DNA of 64,000 nucleotides from Verrucomicrobia bacterium LW23 (GTDB taxonomy: Bacteria > Verrucomicrobiota > Verrucomicrobiia > Methylacidiphilales > UBA1321). A program made the position numbers and the translations under genes. The stretch covers positions 434,001 through 498,000 of the forward strand of contig QAZA01000045.1 of NCBI GenBank assembly GCA_003054695.1. The letters run 5' to 3'. Below are positions 36,308 to 45,378 of this stretch, piece after piece. Positions within the stretch are counted from its first letter, which is position 1. Each line of letters starts with the position of its first letter. The notes below the pieces were generated by a model. The model saw only the letters and a list, made by a program, of their open reading frames with translations. It ran no database searches and was not told the DNA's origin.

Positions 36308-38890
36308 ATGATATACACCCGCTTTCCCGTCCTGACGCTGCTTCTGCTCCTTGCCGGCGCCTCCGCCTGCCTGGCGGCGGATACCAACGCGCCGGCTGTC
36401 GCCGCCCCCGCCTCCACCGGCACGCCCGACCCGGCCGCGCGCGTGGAGTACATTACGGCGATGACGGCGCCCTACCTGCAGGAGAGCAAGTACAAGCTTA
36501 CCGACGAGGAGCTGACCAAATACTGCAAGCCCTTTACCCTTAACGTGATAAACGAGGCCGGCAAGCCCGTGGCCGGCGCCGAGGTGCGGATGTTCGACGC
36601 CATACGCCCCACGTGGAGCCAGGACTACCAGACAGGCGACGACGGCGTCCTCTCCCACCGCGTCTGGCCCGGCCCGGTGCGCTTTATCATATGGGGCAGC
36701 GGCTACCCCGCACAGGTGGTCATGTACGACACCGGCGTGCCCGACGGCAAAGCCACCATCACCCTCTCCCGCGGCCGCGCCTACCGCGTGCGGTGCGTGG
36801 ACGCCGCCACCCAGGCGCCCGTGCCCGACGCCACCGTGGAGCTTCGCATGGACGACGTCTCCAGCTACGCCCTCATCTCCATTACCAACAAGGAGGGCTG
36901 GGCCACCTTCTCCCACATCAGCGACTCCGCCCCGATGGAGATGACCGTGTGGGAGCGCGACAGCGTTACCGTCAGGCAATCCCACCTGCGGCTTGACGGC
37001 CCGGAACTGGCCCAGCCCGTGCAACTGCGCCGCGTCAAGCCCCTGCGCGTTACAGTAACGGAAGCCGGCACGGGCAAACCGGTGCCCGGCCTGGAGCTTA
37101 GCCTCTACAACACCACCCCGTCCTTCGGCTTTCACAGGCCAGACTGGACGGCCTCGCCCGTGGTAACCAACGCGCAGGGCGAAGCCGATGCGCGAGGGCT
37201 GGAGCCGGGCCGCGTGTACAAGATCCAGGCCAGGGGCAAGTCCTTCGACGGCGAAGTGCGCGTGCTGCTGGATGAATCCCGCCCGACGGCGCGCCTGGAG
37301 GTCCGGCGCAAAATCCCCGTTACCCTGCGCGTCATTAACATCCCCCCTCAGCCGGAGAACCAGCTCAAAGTCTCCTACATGGAGTACGCGGGCAGCAGCG
37401 GCAGCGGCAACACCCACACGTTTGCGGTGAAGGACGGCAAGGTGGAGTTCAAGAAAATGTGCGACCACGGCGCGCGAGTTACCCTTACCTGCGGCGAATA
37501 TGTTGTGGAGCTTGCCAGTGCGGTAACGGAAAGCGTCCTGGAGATGGACTACAAGGGGCTCGCTGACAGCGTCCCGAAGCCCGTCAGGCTCACCGTCCGC
37601 CTACAGCCGCCGGCCGGCGAGGCCCCGCCGCAAGGGGAGCTTACCGTGGGCTGGAGCCGGCAAAGCAAGGCAGATAAGAAAGAGAAATCGAAGCTCAAGC
37701 AATCGGGCTCGGAGAAGGTGGAGATTCGCGACGGCGTAGCTGTGGCGGAGGTTCCGGCCAACACGTCCGCCTATGTGCGCGGCGAAAAAATGTACGGCGG
37801 CTACCTCAAGGACCCGAACAGCCGCAACATCAGCCTGGAGGGCGAGGCCAAAACGATAACGCTGCCGGTTCTGCCCGGCGGCGCCATCCGCGCGCAGGTG
37901 CTGACCCACGAAGGCCGGCTCGCGGTGGGCGCCCGGGCGTACGCGCGCAATATCAACATGGGCTCCGGCGAGGGGGACGTGCCGCTCAACTCGACGGGCG
38001 GCAACTCTAGCAAGCCCGTCCTGCCGTCCACCTGGCACGCCTCCCCCACAGTCCCCTTTGACGCGGAGGACACCTACACCCTGCGCGCGCGCCAGGGCTT
38101 CCTTTACGTGGTGGATAAGCAGCGCTTTGCCATTACGGAGGCCAACTACCTGCACCAGGCGCGCCTTACCCTGCCCCAGCCGCGCATGCGCACCATCCGC
38201 GTGGTGGATACCGACGGCAAGCCGGTGCCGGAGCTGACGATGACGTCCCAGGTCAAGTGCTCGCTGTTCCCGTCCGTCTCCATGTACGACTGGGTGACGG
38301 ACGGCAAAGGCGAGATCCACCTGCCGATGAACCCCAGCGACGAAGAGGCCGACGCCTTCCAGATCACCCTGGCCCCTCGCGAATCCCTGATATGGCAGCC
38401 GCTGAAGCAGCCGGTCAGGTTCAACAAGGCGGGCGTCGCCACGGTTACCGTCCGGCCGGGCGTCCGCATCTTTGGCCGCGTTGTCGATACCACGCGCGGC
38501 AAACTCGCTGCCTCACAGGACCTGAGCCTTCAATGGGGAGCCAAACTCCCGGCCCCCGGTGCCCCCGCCCGCAAAGCCGCCGGCGGCGAGGACGACGACG
38601 AGGACGACGATAACGATGCCGGCACCGTCAGCGTCAACGGCTACGCCCCTGTGGACAGCGAAGGCCACTTTGCGATCTCCTGCGTCCCCAACGCCAAACT
38701 CACCCTCTCGTTCAGCAACCTGCCGGACAAGACCGAAACGGTCTTCCTTACCGGCAGCAGCGAGCAGTACACGCCCAACGGCAAAGAGCTTATCATCGAG
38801 ATCCGCGACCGAAAGCCCGCCAAAGGCGCAGCCGACCAGGACGCCCGCGCCACGCCCCGCCCTGCGCCCTCCCTGGCCGTGCATCCGTAG
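36308..38890 (+). CDS. Large secreted multi-domain Ig-like protein, second of a tandem pair
   Basis: An 860-residue exported protein homologous to the preceding gene over its whole length. The signal peptide is MIYTRFPVLTLLLLLAGASACLA; Cys21 could be a lipidation site, but the box is poor. Modules match the first protein one by one: FTLNVINEAGKPV near 78, YRVRCVDAATQAPV near 158, LRVTVTEAGTGKPV near 244, IRAQVLTHEGRLA near 525 and RTIRVVDTDGKPV near 630. LEPGRVYKIQARGKSFDGEV equals LEPGRTYSLKLRGERFAGKV of the neighbour. An Asp/Glu-rich stretch (EDDDEDDDNDAG) lies near 760. The leader is pyrimidine-rich without Shine-Dalgarno, so translation may follow from the upstream gene. Confidence 0.8.
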   Translation: MIYTRFPVLTLLLLLAGASACLAADTNAPAVAAPASTGTPDPAARVEYITAMTAPYLQESKYKLTDEELTKYCKPFTLNVINEAGKPVAGAEVRMFDAIRPTWSQDYQTGDDGVLSHRVWPGPVRFIIWGSGYPAQVVMYDTGVPDGKATITLSRGRAYRVRCVDAATQAPVPDATVELRMDDVSSYALISITNKEGWATFSHISDSAPMEMTVWERDSVTVRQSHLRLDGPELAQPVQLRRVKPLRVTVTEAGTGKPVPGLELSLYNTTPSFGFHRPDWTASPVVTNAQGEADARGLEPGRVYKIQARGKSFDGEVRVLLDESRPTARLEVRRKIPVTLRVINIPPQPENQLKVSYMEYAGSSGSGNTHTFAVKDGKVEFKKMCDHGARVTLTCGEYVVELASAVTESVLEMDYKGLADSVPKPVRLTVRLQPPAGEAPPQGELTVGWSRQSKADKKEKSKLKQSGSEKVEIRDGVAVAEVPANTSAYVRGEKMYGGYLKDPNSRNISLEGEAKTITLPVLPGGAIRAQVLTHEGRLAVGARAYARNINMGSGEGDVPLNSTGGNSSKPVLPSTWHASPTVPFDAEDTYTLRARQGFLYVVDKQRFAITEANYLHQARLTLPQPRMRTIRVVDTDGKPVPELTMTSQVKCSLFPSVSMYDWVTDGKGEIHLPMNPSDEEADAFQITLAPRESLIWQPLKQPVRFNKAGVATVTVRPGVRIFGRVVDTTRGKLAASQDLSLQWGAKLPAPGAPARKAAGGEDDDEDDDNDAGTVSVNGYAPVDSEGHFAISCVPNAKLTLSFSNLPDKTETVFLTGSSEQYTPNGKELIIEIRDRKPAKGAADQDARATPRPAPSLAVHP

Positions 38891-38926
38891 ACGCCCTGGC
38901 CCGGCAGCGGGCGCAGCCGGCCCGCC

Positions 38927-40450
38927 TTACCACTCCGGCAGCTTCTTGTCCCACCAGGGTGGATCCTGGGAGAGGAGGAACGCGTCGGGATCGTCTGGAA
39001 GGGAGCGGTGCGGGTACTGGCGCCACTGGTCGCCGTCCAGCGCGGCGGCGGCCTGGCCCTGCGCGGCCGCCCATTGCAGGCACGCGGTGCGCATGGGGGC
39101 CAGGGCGGGGTGGCCGGGGTGGCGCGAAGCGAGGTTGATGTGCTCGCGGGGATCTTCGGCCAGGTCGAAGAGGAACTCCTTGCCGTCCGGCGCGCTGTAG
39201 CCGTACTTCCAGCGCTTATCCACCGCCATGTATAAACCGTTGGGGCCGTGGTTGTACTGCGAGTAGACGCGATCACCGCCGGCTTCGCCGTTGCCGCGCC
39301 CCGTCTCCAGCAGCGTGCGCAGGCTTACGCCGTCAAACGCGTCCGCCTCGCATTCGATTCCCGCGGCGTGCATAAAGGTGGGCGCCAGGTCCACCAGGCT
39401 GGCCGGGCGGCTGCAGCGGGTGCCGGCGTGCGCGCCGCCGGGCCAGCGCGCCAGCAGGGGCACGCGCGAGGATACCTCGTGGATGCCGCGCTTGCCAAAG
39501 CAGCCGTAGTCGCCCAGGTACTCGCCGTGGTCCGCGGCGAGGAGAACGAGCGTGTTGTCCAGCTGCCCGGTTAGCTCCAGCTTGTGGAGGATACGGCCCA
39601 CCTGCGCATCAATAAAACTGATGCACGCATAGTAATAGGCGCGGATGCAGCGGATGAGATTGAGATCCAGCCCGCGGTCGCGGTACTTATAGCGGTTTTG
39701 AAAGCGGTTGATGTAGGCCAGCGCGTCGTCGTAGCCGGCGGGCAGATCGGGCAGCGGCATCTGCGGCGCGCGGTACAGCTTGTGCCAGGGGATGGGAGGC
39801 GCAAACGGCGGGTGCGGGTGCACAAAGCTGGCGTACAGGTACCAGGGCTCCGCGTCGCCGGGGCGCCCCGCCGCTTCGTCCAGAAAGGCCACGGATTCAT
39901 CGCCCACCCAGCGCGTGGGGTGGTACGCCTCGGGCATCGCGCTGGGCTGAGGCACGTAGTACATGTCGCCTCGCACGCCGTGGGGCTCCAGCACGGCGCC
40001 CCAGCCTTTTTCCATCAGCCAGCGCGCGTAGTCGTCGCTTTCGCGGCTTTCGGGGATTTCCTCCTGCGATCGGCGGCTGTGGAAGCCTCTCAACGCCAGG
40101 CAGTTGGGCGTAAAGTGGCACTTGCCGACGCCGTGTGTGCGATAGCCGGCGGCGGCGAGCCGGCTCATCAGCGTGGGCATATTGTCCGGGCCCATCCCCT
40201 GGCCGTTGGAGTGGCAGCCGGTGCGGCCGGGATAGCGCCCGGTAATCATGGCGCAGCGCGCCGGCACGCACTCGGGCGAGGGCGAGTAGGCGCGCTCGAA
40301 CGCCGTGCCCTCGCGCACCAGACGGTCCATATGCGGTGTGCGGATGATGGGGTTGCCGAGGGCGGCGATGGTGTCGAAGCGCTGTTGATCGGTAAAGAGA
40401 TGCAGGATGTTGGGGCGGGGACAGGGACGGGAGGGGTCTGCGGCGTTCAT
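38927..40450 (-). CDS. Formylglycine-dependent sulfatase, no signal peptide
   Basis: A 507-residue type I sulfatase. PNILHLFTDQQRFDTIAALGNPIIRTPHMDRL is the N-terminal metal-binding part, with an Asp/Gln pair. Cys61 in ECVPARCAMITGRYPGRTG is the residue converted to formylglycine (CxPxR form). LLAADHGEYLGDYG and KRGIHEVSSRVPLLARWPG carry later metal and sulfate residues. Likely substrates are sulfated sugars. ATG 40450 is chosen over TTG 40462. No signal peptide is visible, so it would act in the cytosol or leave by an unseen route. No maturase (FGE or anSME) is in the window. It is convergent with the Ig-like pair. Confidence 0.9.
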   Translation of the reverse strand: MNAADPSRPCPRPNILHLFTDQQRFDTIAALGNPIIRTPHMDRLVREGTAFERAYSPSPECVPARCAMITGRYPGRTGCHSNGQGMGPDNMPTLMSRLAAAGYRTHGVGKCHFTPNCLALRGFHSRRSQEEIPESRESDDYARWLMEKGWGAVLEPHGVRGDMYYVPQPSAMPEAYHPTRWVGDESVAFLDEAAGRPGDAEPWYLYASFVHPHPPFAPPIPWHKLYRAPQMPLPDLPAGYDDALAYINRFQNRYKYRDRGLDLNLIRCIRAYYYACISFIDAQVGRILHKLELTGQLDNTLVLLAADHGEYLGDYGCFGKRGIHEVSSRVPLLARWPGGAHAGTRCSRPASLVDLAPTFMHAAGIECEADAFDGVSLRTLLETGRGNGEAGGDRVYSQYNHGPNGLYMAVDKRWKYGYSAPDGKEFLFDLAEDPREHINLASRHPGHPALAPMRTACLQWAAAQGQAAAALDGDQWRQYPHRSLPDDPDAFLLSQDPPWWDKKLPEW

Positions 40451-40711
40451 CCTGCCATTCAAAATGGCGGCAATGGCGATAGCGATTCAAGCAATTTATT
40501 CGTGAAACCCAGTTTATTAGCAGATTTCCCCCAGGCGCAGCCCCTTTGTTGGGCGGACGTATTGACGCGCAGCGTGAGGCGGGCTTAAGTTGAGGGGATA
40601 GCGCGCGCGTCCCCAGGCACGCGGCGCGCCCTGCCTCCGGCTCCTGCACGCCTGTATCTTTCCCTCCCCCCGCTTTTTCGCCTCCGCTTCCGCAGCGCGC
40701 GCCTTACCGTC

Positions 40712-42043
40712 GTGTTCGATAAAATCCTGCATCTTTCCAGTCCCAAGGCCAAGCCGACCCGCCGGGCTGTGCCGCCGCCCATCCCCGCCATCCACCCCTC
40801 GGCCGCCGCCCGGGCCGAGCCCGCGCCGGACGAGGTGAAGGAGAAAGCGCCGGAAAGCATCGCGGCCGAGCCGGTTGTTGCAGAAACGGCCGCCGGGGAA
40901 ACCGCCCGGCGCCATGTGGAAATGGAGCGCGCAAGCCAGGCACCCGCGGAGCCCGCAGCGCGAGAGGAGATGCAGCCCGGGGAAGCCGACGCGAGCAGCC
41001 CTTCCGCCGAAATGGGAGCCGAAGCCGAGTCGGGCCCCGCCCCAGGCGAGAACGAGTTCGAGATCAAGAGCAAGGGCGAGGACGAGAGCGAGCCCGCCAC
41101 CGCCCACTCCGAACCCACCGCCGCGCCGCCCGAGGAGCAGGAACCCATGGCAACAGATGAGCCCAGGCCCGCGCCACGGGACGACAACGACCACAGCGAC
41201 GAGAGCGACGCCCTGCCGGAGCCCGGCGCCGAGCACGCCGCTGCGGCCTCCGCAACTGCCGTGGAGGATGAGCCGGAACCCGAGCACCAGGCCGATCCCG
41301 AGCTTCAGTCCGCGCTTAACGAGCTGGACGAGGCGCCCGCGGAGCACCAGGCGCCGCATCCACCCGCGTCGGCCAATCCGCTGCATGCCGCGCCTGTGCC
41401 GCACGCCTCCGCAGGGCCGCATGCCGCGCCGCACGCGCCTTCCCGACGTGGCGCCCGGCCGCATCCCCCGCAGCCTCAGCCGCACAGCGGCGCCGATCCC
41501 ACTTTTCGCCCCGAAGAATCCAGCAGCAGCAGCGACGACGACGACACCACCGCCACCCCTTCCATGAACGACAAGCGCATTACCCTGCAGCCCTCCGAGA
41601 CTTATCGCCCTGCGGCGCCCGGCGCGCGGGCCGCATCCAGCCCCGCCGACGCCTTTGGCAACAGCGCGGAGCACGCCATCCTTAGCGCCGATACGGAGTT
41701 TCGCGGCGCCCTCGCCTTCTCCGGCAGCCTGGAGATGAACGGCCGCATCGAAGGCACCATTGACAGCGAGGACGGCACGCTTACCGTGGGCGAAGAAGCC
41801 CTGGTGAAGGGCGAGATCCGCGTGCACAACGCCATCGTCTACGGCAAGGTGCAGGGCAACATCACCGCCGGCGGCCGCATTGAGCTGCGTGGCCCCGCCC
41901 AGGTGTACGGCGATTTGCGCGCGCTGCGCATCGTGATTGAAGACGGCGTCGTGTTCGTCGGCCGCTCCGACGTGCTGCGCGAAGCCGAAAACCGCGCCGA
42001 CTTTACCCAGATTTTCCAACGCCTGGCCGCCCCGCGCGAGTAA
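40712..42043 (+). CDS. Bactofilin with a long acidic N-terminal region
   Basis: A 443-residue protein whose last 120 residues (about 320-430) are a bactofilin domain, a right-handed beta-helix that polymerises without nucleotide: FRGALAFSGSLEMNGRIEGT, LTVGEEALVKGEIRVHNAIVYGKVQG and RIELRGPAQVYGDLRALRI. Residues 1-320 are disordered-looking, rich in Glu, Ala, Pro and Asp, and end in a SSSSSDDDD stretch, where most bactofilins have only short tails. The start is GTG 40712 (MFDKILHLSS), preceded by no Shine-Dalgarno. A scaffold role in cell shape or envelope organisation is expected from the family. Divergent from the sulfatase gene. Confidence 0.9.
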   Translation: MFDKILHLSSPKAKPTRRAVPPPIPAIHPSAAARAEPAPDEVKEKAPESIAAEPVVAETAAGETARRHVEMERASQAPAEPAAREEMQPGEADASSPSAEMGAEAESGPAPGENEFEIKSKGEDESEPATAHSEPTAAPPEEQEPMATDEPRPAPRDDNDHSDESDALPEPGAEHAAAASATAVEDEPEPEHQADPELQSALNELDEAPAEHQAPHPPASANPLHAAPVPHASAGPHAAPHAPSRRGARPHPPQPQPHSGADPTFRPEESSSSSDDDDTTATPSMNDKRITLQPSETYRPAAPGARAASSPADAFGNSAEHAILSADTEFRGALAFSGSLEMNGRIEGTIDSEDGTLTVGEEALVKGEIRVHNAIVYGKVQGNITAGGRIELRGPAQVYGDLRALRIVIEDGVVFVGRSDVLREAENRADFTQIFQRLAAPRE

Positions 42044-42192
42044 ACCGCGCGCCGGGGAGCGGCGGCGGCGCGGACATTGCGGCATTGCTGTCCCGGTGCG
42101 CGCCGCTATAGGCAGTAGCCAAAGCGTGCCACCGAGGGTATCAATTTGATTGCAGTTGCGTAGCGACAGGAGAAGGAGAAGCGGGTATTAGA

Positions 42193-42251
42193 GGCTGTCG
42201 ACATTCTCATTATTCCTCTCCTCAATCTTGGCGATCTTTCCGTCCTTGGCG
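42193..42251. repeat. Fragments of two dispersed repeat families
   Basis: GGCTGTCGACATTC (42193-42206) is found identically at 49568-49581, and CTTGGCGATCTTTCCGTCCTTGGCG-type words (42227-42251) match the left arm of the hairpin at 17657. The 682-base spacer 42044-42725 holds only these, the dyad at 42384, and AT-rich sequence (about 42385-42470) which may be promoter DNA. Open frame upstream of the kinase-like gene here does not look like protein. Confidence 0.65.
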
Positions 42252-42383
42252 TTAAAACTCCCCTCGCCTTGGCTGGGGTACAGGAGCGGGGTTTTCCCCG
42301 CTACTGGGGTGAGGGAAGAGAATGGCTGCCTCCAGGGGCTGATGTGAAGTGAAGCGTTAGTGTCGTGCTGCGTTGCGGAAAAT

Positions 42384-42406
42384 CGGGTTGTAAAAGTTTT
42401 TACCCG
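42384..42406. promoter_or_regulatory. AT-rich dyad in the leader of the pseudokinase gene
   Basis: The arms CGGGT and ACCCG enclose GTAAAA...TTTTAC, giving a near-perfect 23-base dyad (one bulged T) in an otherwise AT-rich patch 320 bases upstream of the gene. It could be an operator or a leader RNA hairpin. No regulator identified. Confidence 0.35.
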
Positions 42407-42725
42407 TAAAAAGGTAGAAATTTTTGCGAGGAGTATTGCATTTTTATGGAACATCCATATAAATATGGCGGGGCGGGGAATCCGACGGGAATCGCAGCAT
42501 AACACTTTTGAGGTGACACGCGCGAAAGCGCGTTGCCTGGCCGCGCACCTTAACGTGTTGAAAGCCAAAATCTTAGCGCCAGGCGCCGGCGCCACGGATC
42601 GCCCCCAATCACCGCCCTCGCCTCCCCCATACCTTCGCATCGCTCCCTTGCCCGCCGCCCCACTCCTCGCGTCGCCTGGCGCCCATGCTCGCCCCACTTC
42701 CTTAACGCCCAACCCTTTTCCCTCC

Positions 42726-45359
42726 ATGGCCGGCCTCCCTCCCATCGCACCCTCTCGCTACGAGTGGGCGGACCTTCCTCTGGGCGTCAGCATTACGGGC
42801 GCCGTGCACCCGGGGCGGGAGATTGGCAAGAGCGACACCACGCGGGCCGTCAAGGTGCTCAAAGCCGGCGCCTGGCAGCGCGATTTGCTGCACCAGACGC
42901 TGGCCCGCATGGCCGACGCCCCGGCGCACGCCGGCATCTCCCGCGTGCTGGACATGCAGCTGGACCGCGAACCGAGCTTTCTTGTCGGCGAGTGGTGGGG
43001 CACCGCGGAGGCCGGCCGCCATCGCCCGCGCAGCCTGGCCGCCATGCGCAAGTCCCTGCGCCGCAGGGAGATTCCGCGCCTGTTGCTGGAGCTTGCCGAC
43101 GCGCTTGCCCACCTTCATCGGCACGGCATTTTCCACGGCGCCGTCAAGCCCACCAACATTTTGCTGACGCCGGATCACCACGTCAAACTGACCGACGTAG
43201 GCGTGCTGCCCACCGGCGCCGTGCGTAGCGTGCCGCTGGCCACGGAGCCCTTTTTCTCCCCGCCCGAGCAGTGGCGCAACCCCACCGCGTGGGACGACGG
43301 CCGCGGTCAGCTGTGGGATGTGTATAGCTTTGGCGCCGTGGCGTTTATGCTCCTGGCGGATCGCCTGCCGCGCCTGCACAACCTGGCCGCCACCCTGGTG
43401 CGCGGCGGCAGCGCGATGGACGACTCGAGCCGGCCGGCCGCCACCGATCGCCGCATCTTTACGCCCGAGCGCGTTGCGGAGCTGCTGGAGCAGGTCACCA
43501 CGATCGCCTGGCCCGCCCGCACCAGCGTGGACCCCGCATGGCGCAGCGCCATCACCGCCTGCCTGCAAATTGACCCGGACGCCCGCCCGCGCGACATGAG
43601 CGAGGTGTGCCGCATGATCGCCAGCGGCCATCGCGAGCAGCGCCGGACGACCGTGCGCGGCTTTTCCACCGCGCTGATGACCCTCTCCGCCGCCGCCGCC
43701 GTGGCCGCGCTGGGCGGCTGGGGCACGTGGATGTGGTACAACAGCCTGCAGGAAATGGCGCAGCTGCAGAAGGAAGTTGCCGCGCCTTTGGCGGAGTCCG
43801 CCCCCGCGCAGGAGCAGCAGGCGCGGCAGGACAAGATCAAGAAGTATCTTGCCTCGCGCTCCACGGATCTCCCTGCCATTCAAGCCCTTGCACGCACGCA
43901 ACTGATTCTGGATCAGGAGGCCGACCTGGCCGAAACGCTGAAGCTGTGGACGGCGCTGGAACCCAATCGCTCCGTTGCGTGGTACGATATTACCGGCGAC
44001 GCCGCCCGCAAGCGCCGCGATATGCGCCCCGCCCTGGAGGCCTACGAGCGCGGCTATGCCATCGCCGGCAACACGCCGCGCGGGCAGGAGCTGCTGGAGG
44101 AGATTGAACGCCTGCACATTGCCGGCGGCGAGTACCGCAGCGCCGCCGAAGCCGTCACCCGCATGCTGGCCGCCGAGGACACCACCGCGCTGCGCATCCG
44201 CCGAGCCCGCCTGTACCTGCTGGCCAACAGCTGGCGCGAGGGCTATGCCGACCTGGAGACGGTGCGCAAGCGCGATCCCAACGCGGCGCTGCTCCGGCCC
44301 ATGGCGCCGTACCTGACCACATTTGGCACGCTGATCAAAGCCCTGGAAGAGGCGGACCGCGCCGTGCTTCAGCACCCCAACGAGGCCGCGCCCCACGCCC
44401 AGCGCGCCGCGCTGCTGATGCTGTGCGGGCAAATGCCGGCCGCGCGCGCCAGCGCCGGTCGCGCCCTGGAGATTATCCCCGCCTCGCTGGGCGCCCGGCC
44501 GGCGTACGCGGCGCCGGAAGCCGCTCTGCCGCAAGTGGTTATCGGCCTTACGCACATGGCCATGCAGCAGCATCCGGAGCTGGTGAGCTTTTCGCATCCA
44601 CTAAGCACCAACGGCTCGCTGGGCATGGCGGGCCCCGCCCCCGTCGCGGCGCCCGCCGGCAGTCCGCCCCCGGAAATCCTTGCGGTGGAGCAACTTCCCT
44701 CTTCCGAGGCGTTGACGGAGCTGGGCGTGCTGGACGAAGCCGTGCGCACCCGGCCGGGCGCCGAGTCGCTGGCCAAACGCGCCGCGGCCCTCAACCGCAT
44801 CGGCCAGTACAATCTGGCCCTGGCGGACGCCAAAGCTGCCGTGGCCAGCGACAAACGGCATATCGCCGCCCAGCTGCAACTCGTCATTGCGCTGGACCAG
44901 CTGGACCGCGCCAAGGAGGCGCTGAGCACCATTGTGGCGCTGAGCGAGCGCAGCCCCAAAGACGCCCAGATTTGGGAGTGGCGCGCCCGCACGGAAAAGC
45001 TGCTGGGCCGCATTACGCTGGGCCTGGAAAGTGTCCGCAAAGCGCTGGACCTGGCGCCCGGCGACGAACCGCCGGCCGCGCTTGTGCAGCTCCAGCAGGA
45101 GCTCAAAGCCATGGCGCCCTCCACGTCCGCACCGGCAGGGGACGCCCCGCAAACGCGCAGCTCCGCCCCCATCCGCGCCGACCGTCAGCGCGCCGCCGAT
45201 CGCGGCCCGGAGCGCAACAGCACCGGCGCGGGCGATCGCCAGGACCGCACGGAACGCCCGACGGAGCGCATCCGCACCCGCCCTGCACCCGCTCCGTCTG
45301 CGCCCACAAGCACAGCCGCCCGGCGCGAGTCCGCCCCACGTTCCGTGCCGCAGCCGTAA
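42726..45359 (+). CDS. Membrane-anchored pseudokinase with TPR-like region
   Basis: An 877-residue protein with a eukaryotic-type Ser/Thr kinase fold at about 14-300 that looks inactive. The glycine loop is unrecognisable. The beta-3 lysine remains (Lys43 in TRAVKVL). The catalytic loop reads HGAVKPTN, so the catalytic Asp is Ala139, and DFG is DVG (Asp157). The C-lobe is normal (PPEQW, DVYSFGAVAFMLL, DARPRDMSEVCRMI). One membrane helix (about 314-338) separates it from a large helical region with TPR-like repeats (about 375-800; KTLWTALEPN-type helices, ARTEKLLGRITLGLESVRKA). The tail is Pro/Ser/Arg-rich. The domain order suggests a cytosolic pseudokinase and a periplasmic TPR scaffold. ATG 42726 begins the domain. 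Confidence 0.85.
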   Translation: MAGLPPIAPSRYEWADLPLGVSITGAVHPGREIGKSDTTRAVKVLKAGAWQRDLLHQTLARMADAPAHAGISRVLDMQLDREPSFLVGEWWGTAEAGRHRPRSLAAMRKSLRRREIPRLLLELADALAHLHRHGIFHGAVKPTNILLTPDHHVKLTDVGVLPTGAVRSVPLATEPFFSPPEQWRNPTAWDDGRGQLWDVYSFGAVAFMLLADRLPRLHNLAATLVRGGSAMDDSSRPAATDRRIFTPERVAELLEQVTTIAWPARTSVDPAWRSAITACLQIDPDARPRDMSEVCRMIASGHREQRRTTVRGFSTALMTLSAAAAVAALGGWGTWMWYNSLQEMAQLQKEVAAPLAESAPAQEQQARQDKIKKYLASRSTDLPAIQALARTQLILDQEADLAETLKLWTALEPNRSVAWYDITGDAARKRRDMRPALEAYERGYAIAGNTPRGQELLEEIERLHIAGGEYRSAAEAVTRMLAAEDTTALRIRRARLYLLANSWREGYADLETVRKRDPNAALLRPMAPYLTTFGTLIKALEEADRAVLQHPNEAAPHAQRAALLMLCGQMPAARASAGRALEIIPASLGARPAYAAPEAALPQVVIGLTHMAMQQHPELVSFSHPLSTNGSLGMAGPAPVAAPAGSPPPEILAVEQLPSSEALTELGVLDEAVRTRPGAESLAKRAAALNRIGQYNLALADAKAAVASDKRHIAAQLQLVIALDQLDRAKEALSTIVALSERSPKDAQIWEWRARTEKLLGRITLGLESVRKALDLAPGDEPPAALVQLQQELKAMAPSTSAPAGDAPQTRSSAPIRADRQRAADRGPERNSTGAGDRQDRTERPTERIRTRPAPAPSAPTSTAARRESAPRSVPQP

Positions 45360-45378
45360 GACTTTGGTTTAGTGCGAT

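Noticed and set aside
42360-42725. N-terminal extension of 122 codons on the pseudokinase
   Set aside because: The segment is AT-rich, contains the dyad at 42384, and its translation lacks similarity; the kinase fold begins right after ATG 42726.
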